Source of the DNA: Caulobacteraceae bacterium
Lineage (GTDB): Bacteria > Pseudomonadota > Alphaproteobacteria > Caulobacterales > Caulobacteraceae
Reading direction: 5' to 3'
Assembly (NCBI GenBank): GCA_019747095.1
Contig: JAIERG010000033.1
Span: 1 to 50,664, forward strand
DNA: 50,664 bases
Shown: in pieces, positions 20,948-28,504 of the stretch
Position numbering within the stretch: the stretch's first letter is position 1
Layout of the letters: each line of letters opens with the position of its first letter
Position numbers and translations under genes: made by a program
Notes under the pieces: model-generated
Seen by the model: only the letters and a program-made list of their open reading frames with translations
What the model was told of the DNA's origin: nothing
The model's database searches: none

Positions 20948-21556
20948 CTAGTAACCCAGCGCCGCAACGGCCTCGTTGACCCGCGCGAGGACTTGCTCGT
21001 TGCCTGCATAGGCTTGCCGCGTGGCGTTCGTCTCGGCCTCGAGGAACTCGCAGCCAGCCTGGCTCCAGGACTCTTCAAGCTGCGCGTTGCGTGCGGCGTC
21101 GTCGCCGGTCTCACCGGCAATGAACGAGCACCGTTCGCCCTTCGCGATGAAGCGGGCCAGGCCTTCCTCGCCCGTCGCGGGCGTCGCGGCCGCAGGTGCG
21201 GAATCCGGGACAGGAGCCCCTTCAACAGGGGTCATCGCCTCGTCGATCGCGGCGATGGCGGCGCTGTCATCAGCATGGGTTTGACGAAGGGTTCCAGCGT
21301 CAGCGCCAAGGGTCTCGCACTGATTCTCGGTCCATGCAGCCATGACTTCCTCGCGCGTGGCATCGGCGTTGGGCCCTGCCGCGCGCGCCTCATCCGACCA
21401 GGATCGGCATTCTGCGGCGCGCGCCACGAAGGCTGTCACATCCTCGGGCAGTGCAGCTTCGCCCTCCGCTTCGGCTGGCTCACTCGAACCGCCACAAGCC
21501 GCAAGTGACCCGGCCATCAAGCCGACAGCCAGAATACGATACAGATTACGTGACAT
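20948..21556 (-). CDS. Lipoprotein with a duplicated cysteine module
   Basis: A 202-residue lipoprotein: MSRNLYRILAVGLMAGSLAAC ends in a lipobox, with GGGGAGG upstream of ATG 21556. A Glu/Ala-rich linker leads to two related modules. Module one runs from FVARAAECRSWSDE to IDEAMTP and module two from FIAKGERCSFIAGE to VNEAVAALGY. Each has one cysteine at the start and a second about 30 residues later (NQCETL, AGCEFL), then a helix with TRQ/LRQ and an AYAG- or THAD-like turn. I do not recognise the family. The pattern suggests two disulfide-pinned helical domains in the periplasm. Confidence 0.75.
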   Translation of the reverse strand: MSRNLYRILAVGLMAGSLAACGGSSEPAEAEGEAALPEDVTAFVARAAECRSWSDEARAAGPNADATREEVMAAWTENQCETLGADAGTLRQTHADDSAAIAAIDEAMTPVEGAPVPDSAPAAATPATGEEGLARFIAKGERCSFIAGETGDDAARNAQLEESWSQAGCEFLEAETNATRQAYAGNEQVLARVNEAVAALGY

Positions 21557-21660
21557 GGTTGCCTCCCCGGCGATCCACTGCCCCCTGCAGTGAATGGATC
21601 TACAAGCTAGGCCATAAGCTTGGGATTGCTCCAGTCGGAATTTGCCGAAATTTCTCAGGT

Positions 21661-23997
21661 TCAGGCACGGGCCACAAACGTGTCGATTACCCGTTTTTCG
21701 CCCGCCTTCTCGAACTCTACGGTCAGCTTGTTGCCCTCGATGACGCGCACCGCGCCGTATCCGAACTTCTGGTGAAACACGCGGTCGCCCTTCGACCAAC
21801 CTGACCCCGCGGCTGGGTCGGCGGTGGCGATCAGACGCCCGTCGCCTTCTATGAGGGTCTGTCGGGCGGGGCGGGCGGCGGGGGCTTTCGACGCGACGAA
21901 CGACTGGGCGCGCTGCCAGCCGGGGGAGGTGTAGCCCGCGCCGAAGGACGGGGCCTCGTCCCAGCGGGACTTGGCTTCCTTCATGCCGGCCGAGGCCCCG
22001 TAGTAGCCCGTGTCGCTCTCGGCCTCGACGTGGTCGATGGGCAGTTCGTCGACGAAGCGGCTGGGCAGCTGGCTGGTCCAGCGGCCGTAGACGAGGCGGT
22101 TGGCGGCGAACGAAATCCTCGCGTCCTGTTTGGCGCGGGTGACGCCGACGTAGGCCAGGCGGCGTTCCTCCTCCAGCCCCTTTTCGCCCTTCTCGTCGAT
22201 GCTGCGCTGGGATGGGAAAACGCCTTCCTCCCAGCCCGGCAGGAAGACCAGAGGGAACTCCAGACCCTTGGCCCCATGCAGAGTCATGATCTGCACCGCG
22301 TCCGACGACGGCCCGCGATCCAGGTCCATGACCAGGGAGACGTGTTCGAGATACGCCCCCAGGGTCTCGAAGGACTGCATGGCCTGGGTGAGCTCTTTCA
22401 GGTTGTCGAGCCGGGCCGGGCCGGTCGCGCGGTCGGCCTTCTGCATGTCGACGTAGCCGCTCTCTTCCAGCACCGTCTCGGTCAGGAGCCAGTGGCGCGT
22501 GTCGGACGCCAGCGCCCGCCAGCGGTCGAGGTCGCGCACGAAGGTCGAGAGCGCTGTGCGGGTGCGGGCCTGAAGCTCGTCCGACGTGATCAGCTCCCGC
22601 ACCGCCGTCATGGCCGAGACGCCGCGATGCCGGGCGATCTGCAGGATTTTCTGGACCGAGGTGTCGCCGATGCCGCGCTTGGGTACGTTGACGATGCGCT
22701 CGAAGGCCAGGTCGTCGTCCTCGGACTGGATCAGGCGCAGATAGGCGTGGGCGTCGCGGATCTCGGCGCGCTCGAAGAAGCGCGGGCCGCCGATGACCAC
22801 ATAGGGGATGGCCAGCAGCACGAAGCGCTCTTCGAAGGCCCGCATCTGAAACGACGCGCGAACAAGAACGGCCATGTCCTTGTAGGCCATGCCGGCGCGG
22901 CGGGCGGTCTCGATCTCATCGGCGATCAGGCGGCTCTCGGCCTCGCCGTCCCAGACGCCGCGCACGCGGACCTTGTCGCCGCTCTGGTCCTCGGTCCACA
23001 GGGTCTTGCCGAGCCGGTCTCGGTTGGCCGCGATCAGGCCCGACGCCGCGCCCAGGATGTGGCGCGTCGAACGATAGTTCCGTTCTAGCCGGATGACCTT
23101 GGCGCCGGGGAAATCCCGCTCGAAGCGCAGGATGTTGTCCACCTCGGCGCCGCGCCATCCATAGATCGACTGGTCGTCGTCGCCGACGCAACAGACGTTG
23201 CCCGTCGAGGACGTCAGCAGCCGCAGCCACAGATACTGGGCGACGTTGGTGTCCTGATACTCGTCGACGAGGATGTAGCGGAACCGCCGACGATATTCCT
23301 CCGCCAGATCCGCGTGCTGCGACAGGATCGTGAGGTTGTGCAGCAACAGGTCGCCGAAGTCGCAGGCGTTCAGGGTGACCAGTCTCTCCTGATAGGCGGC
23401 ATACAGGCTCTGACCCTTGCCGTTGGCGAAGTCCTCGCCGGGCGGCAGCTTCTCCGGCGTCCAGCCCCGGTTCTTCCAGTGGTCGATGAGGCCGGCCAGC
23501 GACTTGGGCGTCCAGCGCTTGGTGTCGATGTTGGCGGCTTCCAGCAGCTGCTTCAGCAGCCGTTCCTGATCGTCGGTGTCCAGGATGGTGAAGCTGGACT
23601 TCAGCCCGACCAGCTCGGCGTGACGGCGCAGGATCTGGGCGGCCACGGAGTGAAAGGTGCCGAGCCAGCGCAGGCCTTCGGCCGATGGGCCGATCAGATG
23701 GGTGATCCGCTCGCGCATCTCGCGCGCGGCCTTGTTGGTGAAAGTGACGACCAGCAGTTCCCATGGCCGCGCCCGACCGGTCGCCAGGATGTGGGCCAGC
23801 CGGGTGGTCAGGACCCGCGTCTTGCCGGTGCCTGCGCCAGCGAGGACCAGCACGGGCCCTTCCGTCGTCTCGACGGCCTCGCGCTGCTCCGGGTTCAGGC
23901 CGGTCAGATAACCGGGCGTCCCGTGCGGCGCGTCCGCCGGTCCCCGCGCGCGGGCCAGGTCGGAAATGCGCGGGGCGGGCAACGGGGTTTCGGTCAA
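21661..23997 (-). CDS. UvrD/PcrA-type ATP-dependent DNA helicase
   Basis: A 778-residue superfamily 1A helicase: LAGAGTGKT (Walker A), VDEYQDTN (Walker B), GDDDQSIYGWRGA, TLHGAKGLEFPLVFL and GVTRAKQDA. It unwinds DNA 3' to 5' in repair and in removing proteins from forks. The C-terminal 50 residues (GWSKGDRVFHQKFGYGAV onward) form the Tudor-like domain of PcrA/UvrD that binds RNA polymerase. No ATG is in frame near the N-terminus; TTG 23997 gives a normal start. Confidence 0.92.
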   Translation of the reverse strand: MTETPLPAPRISDLARARGPADAPHGTPGYLTGLNPEQREAVETTEGPVLVLAGAGTGKTRVLTTRLAHILATGRARPWELLVVTFTNKAAREMRERITHLIGPSAEGLRWLGTFHSVAAQILRRHAELVGLKSSFTILDTDDQERLLKQLLEAANIDTKRWTPKSLAGLIDHWKNRGWTPEKLPPGEDFANGKGQSLYAAYQERLVTLNACDFGDLLLHNLTILSQHADLAEEYRRRFRYILVDEYQDTNVAQYLWLRLLTSSTGNVCCVGDDDQSIYGWRGAEVDNILRFERDFPGAKVIRLERNYRSTRHILGAASGLIAANRDRLGKTLWTEDQSGDKVRVRGVWDGEAESRLIADEIETARRAGMAYKDMAVLVRASFQMRAFEERFVLLAIPYVVIGGPRFFERAEIRDAHAYLRLIQSEDDDLAFERIVNVPKRGIGDTSVQKILQIARHRGVSAMTAVRELITSDELQARTRTALSTFVRDLDRWRALASDTRHWLLTETVLEESGYVDMQKADRATGPARLDNLKELTQAMQSFETLGAYLEHVSLVMDLDRGPSSDAVQIMTLHGAKGLEFPLVFLPGWEEGVFPSQRSIDEKGEKGLEEERRLAYVGVTRAKQDARISFAANRLVYGRWTSQLPSRFVDELPIDHVEAESDTGYYGASAGMKEAKSRWDEAPSFGAGYTSPGWQRAQSFVASKAPAARPARQTLIEGDGRLIATADPAAGSGWSKGDRVFHQKFGYGAVRVIEGNKLTVEFEKAGEKRVIDTFVARA

Positions 23998-24122
23998 ATG
24001 GGCAGACTCACTGGCAACTGAGTCGAGAACATAAGGGGCACGAAGACCAAAGTCAGGTACCCCGGCTTGCGTAGGTCAGGTTTGCGATAGCGCACGAGAC
24101 CGCCTGCCCAATGATGAGAACG

Positions 24123-24153
24123 AAAAAGCCCGCCCGGCATGGGCCGAGCGGGC
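24123..24153 (-). terminator. Rho-independent terminator of trcR
   Basis: On the minus strand, GCCCGCTCGGC, loop CCAT, GCCGGGCGGGC forms an 11-bp stem with one G-T pair (24128-24153), followed by TTTTT (24127-24123). It lies 27 bases after the trcR stop. Confidence 0.85.
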
Positions 24154-24180
24154 GTTCTTCAGCCTGTGTTTGGTGTAGAC

Positions 24181-24846
24181 CTAGCTGCGGTCGCCGAACA
24201 CCGAGGCAGCGGTGGGTTCGGCGGTGCGACGCTCGCGCTCTTCCGGGACGAATTCGGGCTCGGCCGGCTCCTCGGCGACGGGTTCCAGGGCCGGGCCGCC
24301 CCTCTTGGCGTCGTCGCGGTTCTTCTTTTCGGCCGCCTTGGAGACTAGGTCGTCCAGCGCCAGCTGACCGACGAGGCCCAGCGTCACCGGATCGACGGGC
24401 TTGATGTTGGCGCTGTTCCAGTGGGTGCGGTTGCGTACGCTCTCGATCGTGGCCTTGGTGGTGCCCAGCAGCTTGGCGATCTGGGCGTCGGTGACTTCGG
24501 GGTGGTTCTTGACGAACCACATGATGGCGTCCGGACGGTCCTGACGACGCGATACGGGGGTATATTTGGGCGCGGGCTTGGAGGATTTCAGAAGCTCGGC
24601 GTGGCGACTGACGATCGCCTTCATGCGGTAGTTTTCGTCGGCCTGGGCCTTGTCCAGCTCCTCGCGGGCCAGCTGGCCGCCGGTGATGGGATCGACGCCG
24701 CGGATGTCGCGCGCCACGTCGCCGTCGGCAATGCCGCGCACCTCTAGCGGGTGCAGGCCGCAGAAGTCGGCGATCTGCTCGAACGTCAGGGAGGTGTTGT
24801 CCACCAGCCAGACGGCGGTCGCCTTGGGCATCAGGATGTCGGTCAT
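24181..24846 (-). CDS. trcR: Cell-cycle transcriptional regulator TrcR (DUF1013)
   Basis: A 221-residue protein with two helix-turn-helix-like segments: ATAVWLVDNTSLTFEQIADF near residue 10, and a second around 105-135 (VTDAQIAKLLGTTKATIESV, followed by NRTHW). Between them lies the DUF1013 signature GVDPITGGQLAREELDKA. The C-terminal 60 residues are acidic and low complexity. DUF1013 is confined to alphaproteobacteria; the Caulobacter member TrcR has been described as an RNA-polymerase-associated cell-cycle regulator. ATG 24846 is chosen because the family begins at MPKATAVWLVDNTS. The leader has two GC hairpins, and a terminator ends the gene. Confidence 0.88.
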   Translation of the reverse strand: MTDILMPKATAVWLVDNTSLTFEQIADFCGLHPLEVRGIADGDVARDIRGVDPITGGQLAREELDKAQADENYRMKAIVSRHAELLKSSKPAPKYTPVSRRQDRPDAIMWFVKNHPEVTDAQIAKLLGTTKATIESVRNRTHWNSANIKPVDPVTLGLVGQLALDDLVSKAAEKKNRDDAKRGGPALEPVAEEPAEPEFVPEERERRTAEPTAASVFGDRS

Positions 24847-24868
24847 GGGCTTGGGTCCCGGATGAGAG

Positions 24869-24922
24869 GCCCGGTCGAGCCGGGCGCTGGATACGACGGC
24901 GCCCGACCTTTCGGCCGGGCGC
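24869..24922 (-). other. Two hairpins in the trcR leader
   Basis: GCCCGG-TCGAG-CCGGGC at 24869-24885 and GCGCCCG...CGGGCGC at 24899-24922 are both perfect stems, 23-76 bases before the trcR start on the minus strand. No T-run follows. They may affect mRNA stability or translation. No known RNA family is evident. Confidence 0.35.
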
Positions 24923-25045
24923 GAATAGCGACGGTATAGGCCCATTCACCCAAAAAGGAAATGTCATTGGACCGTCGCCGATCTAGGACTGGCGAGCCAC
25001 CCCGGCCTGAGGCACGATCGCCTGACAGCAACCGGGGAGGGTGCC

Positions 25046-25846
25046 TTGAAGCGATTTTTGTTGTTTGCAGGCTTGGCCGTTTGTGGCCTTGGCAGCTCTC
25101 CTGTTGCCGCGGCCCAGAGCGTTTTTGACACCCCTCCGGGAAGCTGGCGAAATACCTGTAGGGGGGGCGTCGTGATCAACGGTCGCCTTAACGCCCAGTG
25201 TGAGGACTCCCGGGGGTTTCCGCGAAATGCCTACATCGAGGTCGCAGCCTGTGAAGGTCGCGAGATCGTCAACAATAACGGCACACTCACCTGCGCCCCT
25301 CCCAACGACGGCGGACGTCAGTGGGGCCGTTCTGGCGCCGGCGGCCGATCGATCACTGTGTATCAGCACACGAACTTCCAAGGTGCGTCTCGCACCTACA
25401 ATGGCGTGGTCGCCAACCTCGTCCCGGAAGGTTGGAACGACGTCATCAGTTCAGCCAGGGTCAGAGGCAACTGGGAGGTTTGCACCGACGCCAACTTTGG
25501 CGGTCGATGCCAGGTATTCGACGCCGATGTCGCCAACGTCGTTCCTCTCGGCCTAAACGACGTAATCTCGTCGATCCGACCCGTCGGACGCAGCCAGGCT
25601 TCCATCACGGTTTTCCAGCATACCAACTTCTCGGGTGCTTCACGGACCTACAGCGGCCCGGTCGCCAATCTTGTGCCTGATGGCTGGAATGATGTGATCA
25701 GCTCCATGACGCTGCGGGGCCGGTGGGAGGTCTGCACCGATGTGAACTTTGGTGGTCGATGCCAATTGCTCGATGCGGACGTCGCCAACGTTGTGCCACT
25801 GGGGTTGAACGATGTCATTTCATCGATCCGCCCTGCCTCTCGCTGA
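25046..25846 (+). CDS. Secreted CVNH lectin plus two beta/gamma-crystallin domains
   Basis: A 266-residue protein starting at TTG 25046, supported by GGGGAGG just upstream. It has a signal peptide (MKRFLLFAGLAVCGLG, cleavage near AAAQ). Residues 34-83 fit a cyanovirin-N (CVNH) domain: SWRNTCRGGVVINGRLNAQC with cysteines at 38, 52, 69 and 83. Two near-identical beta/gamma-crystallin domains follow (about 103-178 and 187-262). Each has two Greek-key motifs ending in NDVISS, which matches the calcium site (N/D)(N/D)xx(S/T)S, four in all. It is probably an exported calcium-stabilised, carbohydrate-binding protein. A paralogous gene follows immediately. Confidence 0.85.
   Translation: MKRFLLFAGLAVCGLGSSPVAAAQSVFDTPPGSWRNTCRGGVVINGRLNAQCEDSRGFPRNAYIEVAACEGREIVNNNGTLTCAPPNDGGRQWGRSGAGGRSITVYQHTNFQGASRTYNGVVANLVPEGWNDVISSARVRGNWEVCTDANFGGRCQVFDADVANVVPLGLNDVISSIRPVGRSQASITVFQHTNFSGASRTYSGPVANLVPDGWNDVISSMTLRGRWEVCTDVNFGGRCQLLDADVANVVPLGLNDVISSIRPASR
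25349..25843 (+). repeat. Tandem duplication of a crystallin domain inside the CVNH gene
   Basis: Two in-frame copies with a 252-base period: ITVYQHTNFQGASRTY begins at 25352 and ITVFQHTNFSGASRTY at 25604. Both continue as VANLVP-GWNDVISS, WEVCTD-NFGGRCQ and DADVANVVPLGLNDVISS. Protein identity is very high, with more divergence at third codon positions, so the duplication is old or under strong protein selection. Confidence 0.9.
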
Positions 25847-25927
25847 TCCATACAGCTTAGGTTCATCCTGGCTGAACAATGATGTCCATCGATCCGCACT
25901 CTATTGCGGAAAACAGGAGGAAATCCG

Positions 25928-26614
25928 ATGTCGTTTGCAGTTCCCGCCCTTGCCGCCCTTGCTGTGCTGGTGCCAGCCCAGGAGTACGCCCCGCCGCAAG
26001 ACGGCCCTCAGCGGGGTGCGCCGCGTGGTAGCTACGCCCAGACGTGCACTGGCAGCTACGTCAATCAAGGACGCCTGTATGCGGACTGTCGAGATACACG
26101 CGGTCGCATGCGCTCGACTTCGATCGAACTCGCTCGATGCTCTTCGAGCGACATCGGTAACGACGACGGCCTCCTCGTCTGTCAGGGCGTTCGCGGAAGC
26201 TTCGAGAACAACGGCAACGGCGGCGGTTGGGGCGGCGGCAACAACGGTGGCGGCTGGGGTGGTGGCAACAACGGCGGTGGCGGTTGGGGCGGCGGCAACA
26301 ACGGCGGCGGCTGGGGTGGCGGCAACAACGGTGGAGGCTGGGGCGGCGGCCGGAACTCCATCACGGTCTACCAGGATGCCAACTTCCGTGGATATTCGGA
26401 GACCTTCCGGGGTGAGATCTATGATCTTGGCCGCTCGGGCTTCAACGACCGGATCAGCTCAATGCAGATGAACGGCACCTGGGAGGCCTGCACGGACGCC
26501 AACTTCCGTGGCCAGTGTCAGGTGTTTTCCGGCAGTGTCCGCAACCTCGACAACTGGGGCATGAACGACCGGATTTCCTCCCTGCGTCCGGCGCGTGGCG
26601 GCGGCCGCTGGTAG
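25928..26614 (+). CDS. CVNH lectin, glycine-rich linker and beta/gamma-crystallin domain
   Basis: A 228-residue paralog of the preceding gene. ATG 25928 has AGGAGG seven bases upstream. The hydrophobic N-terminus (MSFAVPALAALAVLVPAQE) looks like a signal peptide but lacks basic residues. An in-frame TTG at 25904 would add MRKTGGNP, which contains Arg and Lys, but it would place the ribosome site inside the gene. A CVNH domain follows (four cysteines, TCTGSYVNQGRLYADC), then a linker of GGGWGGGNN repeats and one crystallin domain with NDRISS twice (calcium-type motif). It is likely exported and co-expressed with the first gene. Confidence 0.85.
   Translation: MSFAVPALAALAVLVPAQEYAPPQDGPQRGAPRGSYAQTCTGSYVNQGRLYADCRDTRGRMRSTSIELARCSSSDIGNDDGLLVCQGVRGSFENNGNGGGWGGGNNGGGWGGGNNGGGGWGGGNNGGGWGGGNNGGGWGGGRNSITVYQDANFRGYSETFRGEIYDLGRSGFNDRISSMQMNGTWEACTDANFRGQCQVFSGSVRNLDNWGMNDRISSLRPARGGGRW
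26218..26352 (+). repeat. 27-base in-frame repeat coding GGGWGGGNN
   Basis: Four full units and one partial unit of GGCGGC-GG-TGG-GG-GGCGGCAACAAC type, one unit with an extra glycine codon. Third-position differences between units show the array is not a fresh slippage product. It codes a flexible Gly/Trp/Asn linker between the lectin and crystallin domains. Copy number may vary between strains. Confidence 0.88.
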
Positions 26615-26617
26615 GTT

Positions 26618-27589
26618 CTAGGTCGTAAGCACGATCTTGCCGATATGCTCGCCCGCCTCCAGTCGGAGGTGGGCGAGACCGGCTTGCCCAAGTGGAAACT
26701 TGGCGTCGATCGGCGGGCAGATCTGTCCCGACGCCACCCAAGACCAAACGTGGTTCTCGATGGCGGCTGCGAGGCGAGCTTTCTCGTCGTTGGATCTCCG
26801 GCGCAGGGTCGATCCCGTCAGTACGCCGCGCTTCATCATCAACTTCAGCAGGTCGATCTGAGCCAAGGCTCCGCTCTGGGTGCCAATGACAACCCAGCGC
26901 CCGCCTGGCCTGAGCGCACTTTGGTTGAGCTCCGCGTAAGCCGCGCCGACCATGTCGAGGATCACGTCAGCCCCGCCGGTCGCGTCGAGGCGTGATCCGA
27001 AGTCTTCCGTCGACGCATCGAGGCTGATGTGAGCGCCCAGGGCGCTGGCGGCCTCCGCCTTCCTTGCGGACCGCGATGTGGCTATGACCCGGGCACCCAG
27101 CGCTCTGGCCATCTGGATCGCCGTTACGCCGATGCCGGACGTTGCGCCATGGACCAGCAAGGTCTGTCCAGGCTGAAGATTGCCGGCCTCAAACACATTC
27201 GCGAACACAGTGAAGACCGTTTCGGGGAGGCATGCTGCCGTCGCGAAGTCGATCCCGTCCGGTACAGGCAAGACGTGTCGGGCGTCCACGACGGCCAGCT
27301 CAGCGTATCCCCCGCCGCCCAGCAGGGCGCATACCCGGTCGCCTGGCCGCCAACGGGTGACGCCTTCTCCAACCTGCTCGACCACTCCAGCCACCTCCAG
27401 GCCAAGGATGTCGGGAGCATCGGGTGGCGGGGGATAGAGTCCTTGTCGTTGCAGAACATCCGGACGGTTGATCCCTGAAGCCCTGACCTGAATGCGGATT
27501 TCGCCTTGTCCGGGCAAGGGATCCGGGCGCTGGGCGATCCGTAGTGCTTCGGCAGGCCCTTTGCCGTCCTCGATCTCGACAACGCGCAT
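26618..27589 (-). CDS. NAD(P)H quinone oxidoreductase, zinc-independent MDR family (PIG3-like)
   Basis: A 323-residue medium-chain reductase: a GroES-like half with ASGINRPDVLQRQGLYPPPPD, then a nucleotide-binding half with LLVHGATSGIGVTAIQMARALGA. The end (GKIVLTT) is typical of the TP53I3/PIG3-type quinone oxidoreductases, which reduce quinones using NADPH. No zinc ligand set is visible. It is convergent with the CVNH pair and divergent from the DUF1192 gene. Confidence 0.9.
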   Translation of the reverse strand: MRVVEIEDGKGPAEALRIAQRPDPLPGQGEIRIQVRASGINRPDVLQRQGLYPPPPDAPDILGLEVAGVVEQVGEGVTRWRPGDRVCALLGGGGYAELAVVDARHVLPVPDGIDFATAACLPETVFTVFANVFEAGNLQPGQTLLVHGATSGIGVTAIQMARALGARVIATSRSARKAEAASALGAHISLDASTEDFGSRLDATGGADVILDMVGAAYAELNQSALRPGGRWVVIGTQSGALAQIDLLKLMMKRGVLTGSTLRRRSNDEKARLAAAIENHVWSWVASGQICPPIDAKFPLGQAGLAHLRLEAGEHIGKIVLTT

Positions 27590-27670
27590 GGGAAAACTCC
27601 AGAGTCTTGCAATCGTCCGTGTCCGGGCGCGTAACTATGGCACCGAAGCTTGCGGGCCAAGGAGCCAACG

Positions 27671-27877
27671 ATGACGTTCGATGATCTGGAGCCACGCCCA
27701 TTGCGGGGTGCCAATCTCGCGGCGCTCGCCCGAGAGGACCTTGAGCTATACTCGACAGAGGAACTCAACGAGCGGATAGATGCACTTCAAAACGAGATCG
27801 AGCGATCGAGGTCTGCGATTGCATCCAAGGCCGCCAAGAAGTCAGCGGCCGACGCGCTATTCAACTTCGGGCGGTAG
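27671..27877 (+). CDS. DUF1192 family small protein
   Basis: A 68-residue protein starting at ATG 27671 with AAGGAG upstream. The acidic-to-helical pattern FDDLEPRPLRGANLAAL, then LYSTEELNERIDALQNEIER with a basic Ala/Lys tail, matches DUF1192, a small alphaproteobacterial family with a predicted coiled coil. Function unknown. The helix from about 32 to 60 has heptad-like leucine/isoleucine spacing. It sits just before rcdA, on the same strand. Confidence 0.8.
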   Translation: MTFDDLEPRPLRGANLAALAREDLELYSTEELNERIDALQNEIERSRSAIASKAAKKSAADALFNFGR

Positions 27878-27991
27878 GGTTTCGCCAAGGTCGGAGCCGT
27901 GGCATGCGCATTGCAGGCCACAAGCGTTGGGCACTTGGCTGGCCCAGTTAGGCAGCGGGTGTCCCGTGCCCGGGTGTGGCGGTTTGAGTTC

Positions 27992-28501
27992 ATGACGAGT
28001 GACGATCAAGAAAGCCCGCAAGGCCTGCGGCCGGGTGAAATCCTGGACTTCGCTCGCTCCGAGCTCTTCGAGCGGACGTTTCAGGAGGGCATGGCCCTCG
28101 TCGAAGAGACGGCGTCGTATCTGGATGGAGACGGGCGTCGCGAGTCCAAGCTACTCTCGCGGTCAGCCGCCCTAGCCTATGCCAGCGAGAGCATGAAGCT
28201 GACGACAAGATTGATGCAGGTGGCGTCGTGGCTCCTGGTCCAGCGCGCTGTTCGGGAAGGGGACATGACCCCGGCAGCTGCCGCAGATGCACGGTATCGG
28301 CTGGCTGATCGTCAGCCCCAGCAGGAGCCAACCAACAGCGAGGTACCGATCGCCTTGATCGAGTACCTCGTCCGCGCGGAAAAGCTGTACGACCGGGCCC
28401 TATACCTCGATCGCAGGATGTACCTTGCAGGGCCCGATGTCCCGGACACCAACCCGGTGCTGAGCCAGTTGGGGATGCTGGAAGCGGCCTTTCGGTCCTG
28501 A
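27992..28501 (+). CDS. rcdA: RcdA-like adaptor of CtrA degradation (DUF1465)
   Basis: A 169-residue protein whose core (FARSELFERTFQEGMALVEE, then AALAYASESMKLTTRLMQVA, followed by SWLLVQRAV) is the DUF1465 three-helix fold of Caulobacter RcdA. RcdA works with CpdR and PopA to deliver CtrA and other proteins to ClpXP at the G1-S transition. The middle linker and C-terminus are variable, as expected. ATG 27992 is chosen; a longer in-frame opening to 27899 lacks family-like sequence. It ends three bases from the convergent L,D-transpeptidase. Confidence 0.82.
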   Translation: MTSDDQESPQGLRPGEILDFARSELFERTFQEGMALVEETASYLDGDGRRESKLLSRSAALAYASESMKLTTRLMQVASWLLVQRAVREGDMTPAAAADARYRLADRQPQQEPTNSEVPIALIEYLVRAEKLYDRALYLDRRMYLAGPDVPDTNPVLSQLGMLEAAFRS

Positions 28502-28504
28502 GCC

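Noticed and set aside
26218..26352. CRISPR-like short repeats
   Set aside because: The units are contiguous, in frame and without spacers; they code a glycine linker.
26182..26364. Minus-strand frame of PPPQPPPLLPPP repeats
   Set aside because: It is the antisense of the GGGWGGGNN array and has no start signal.
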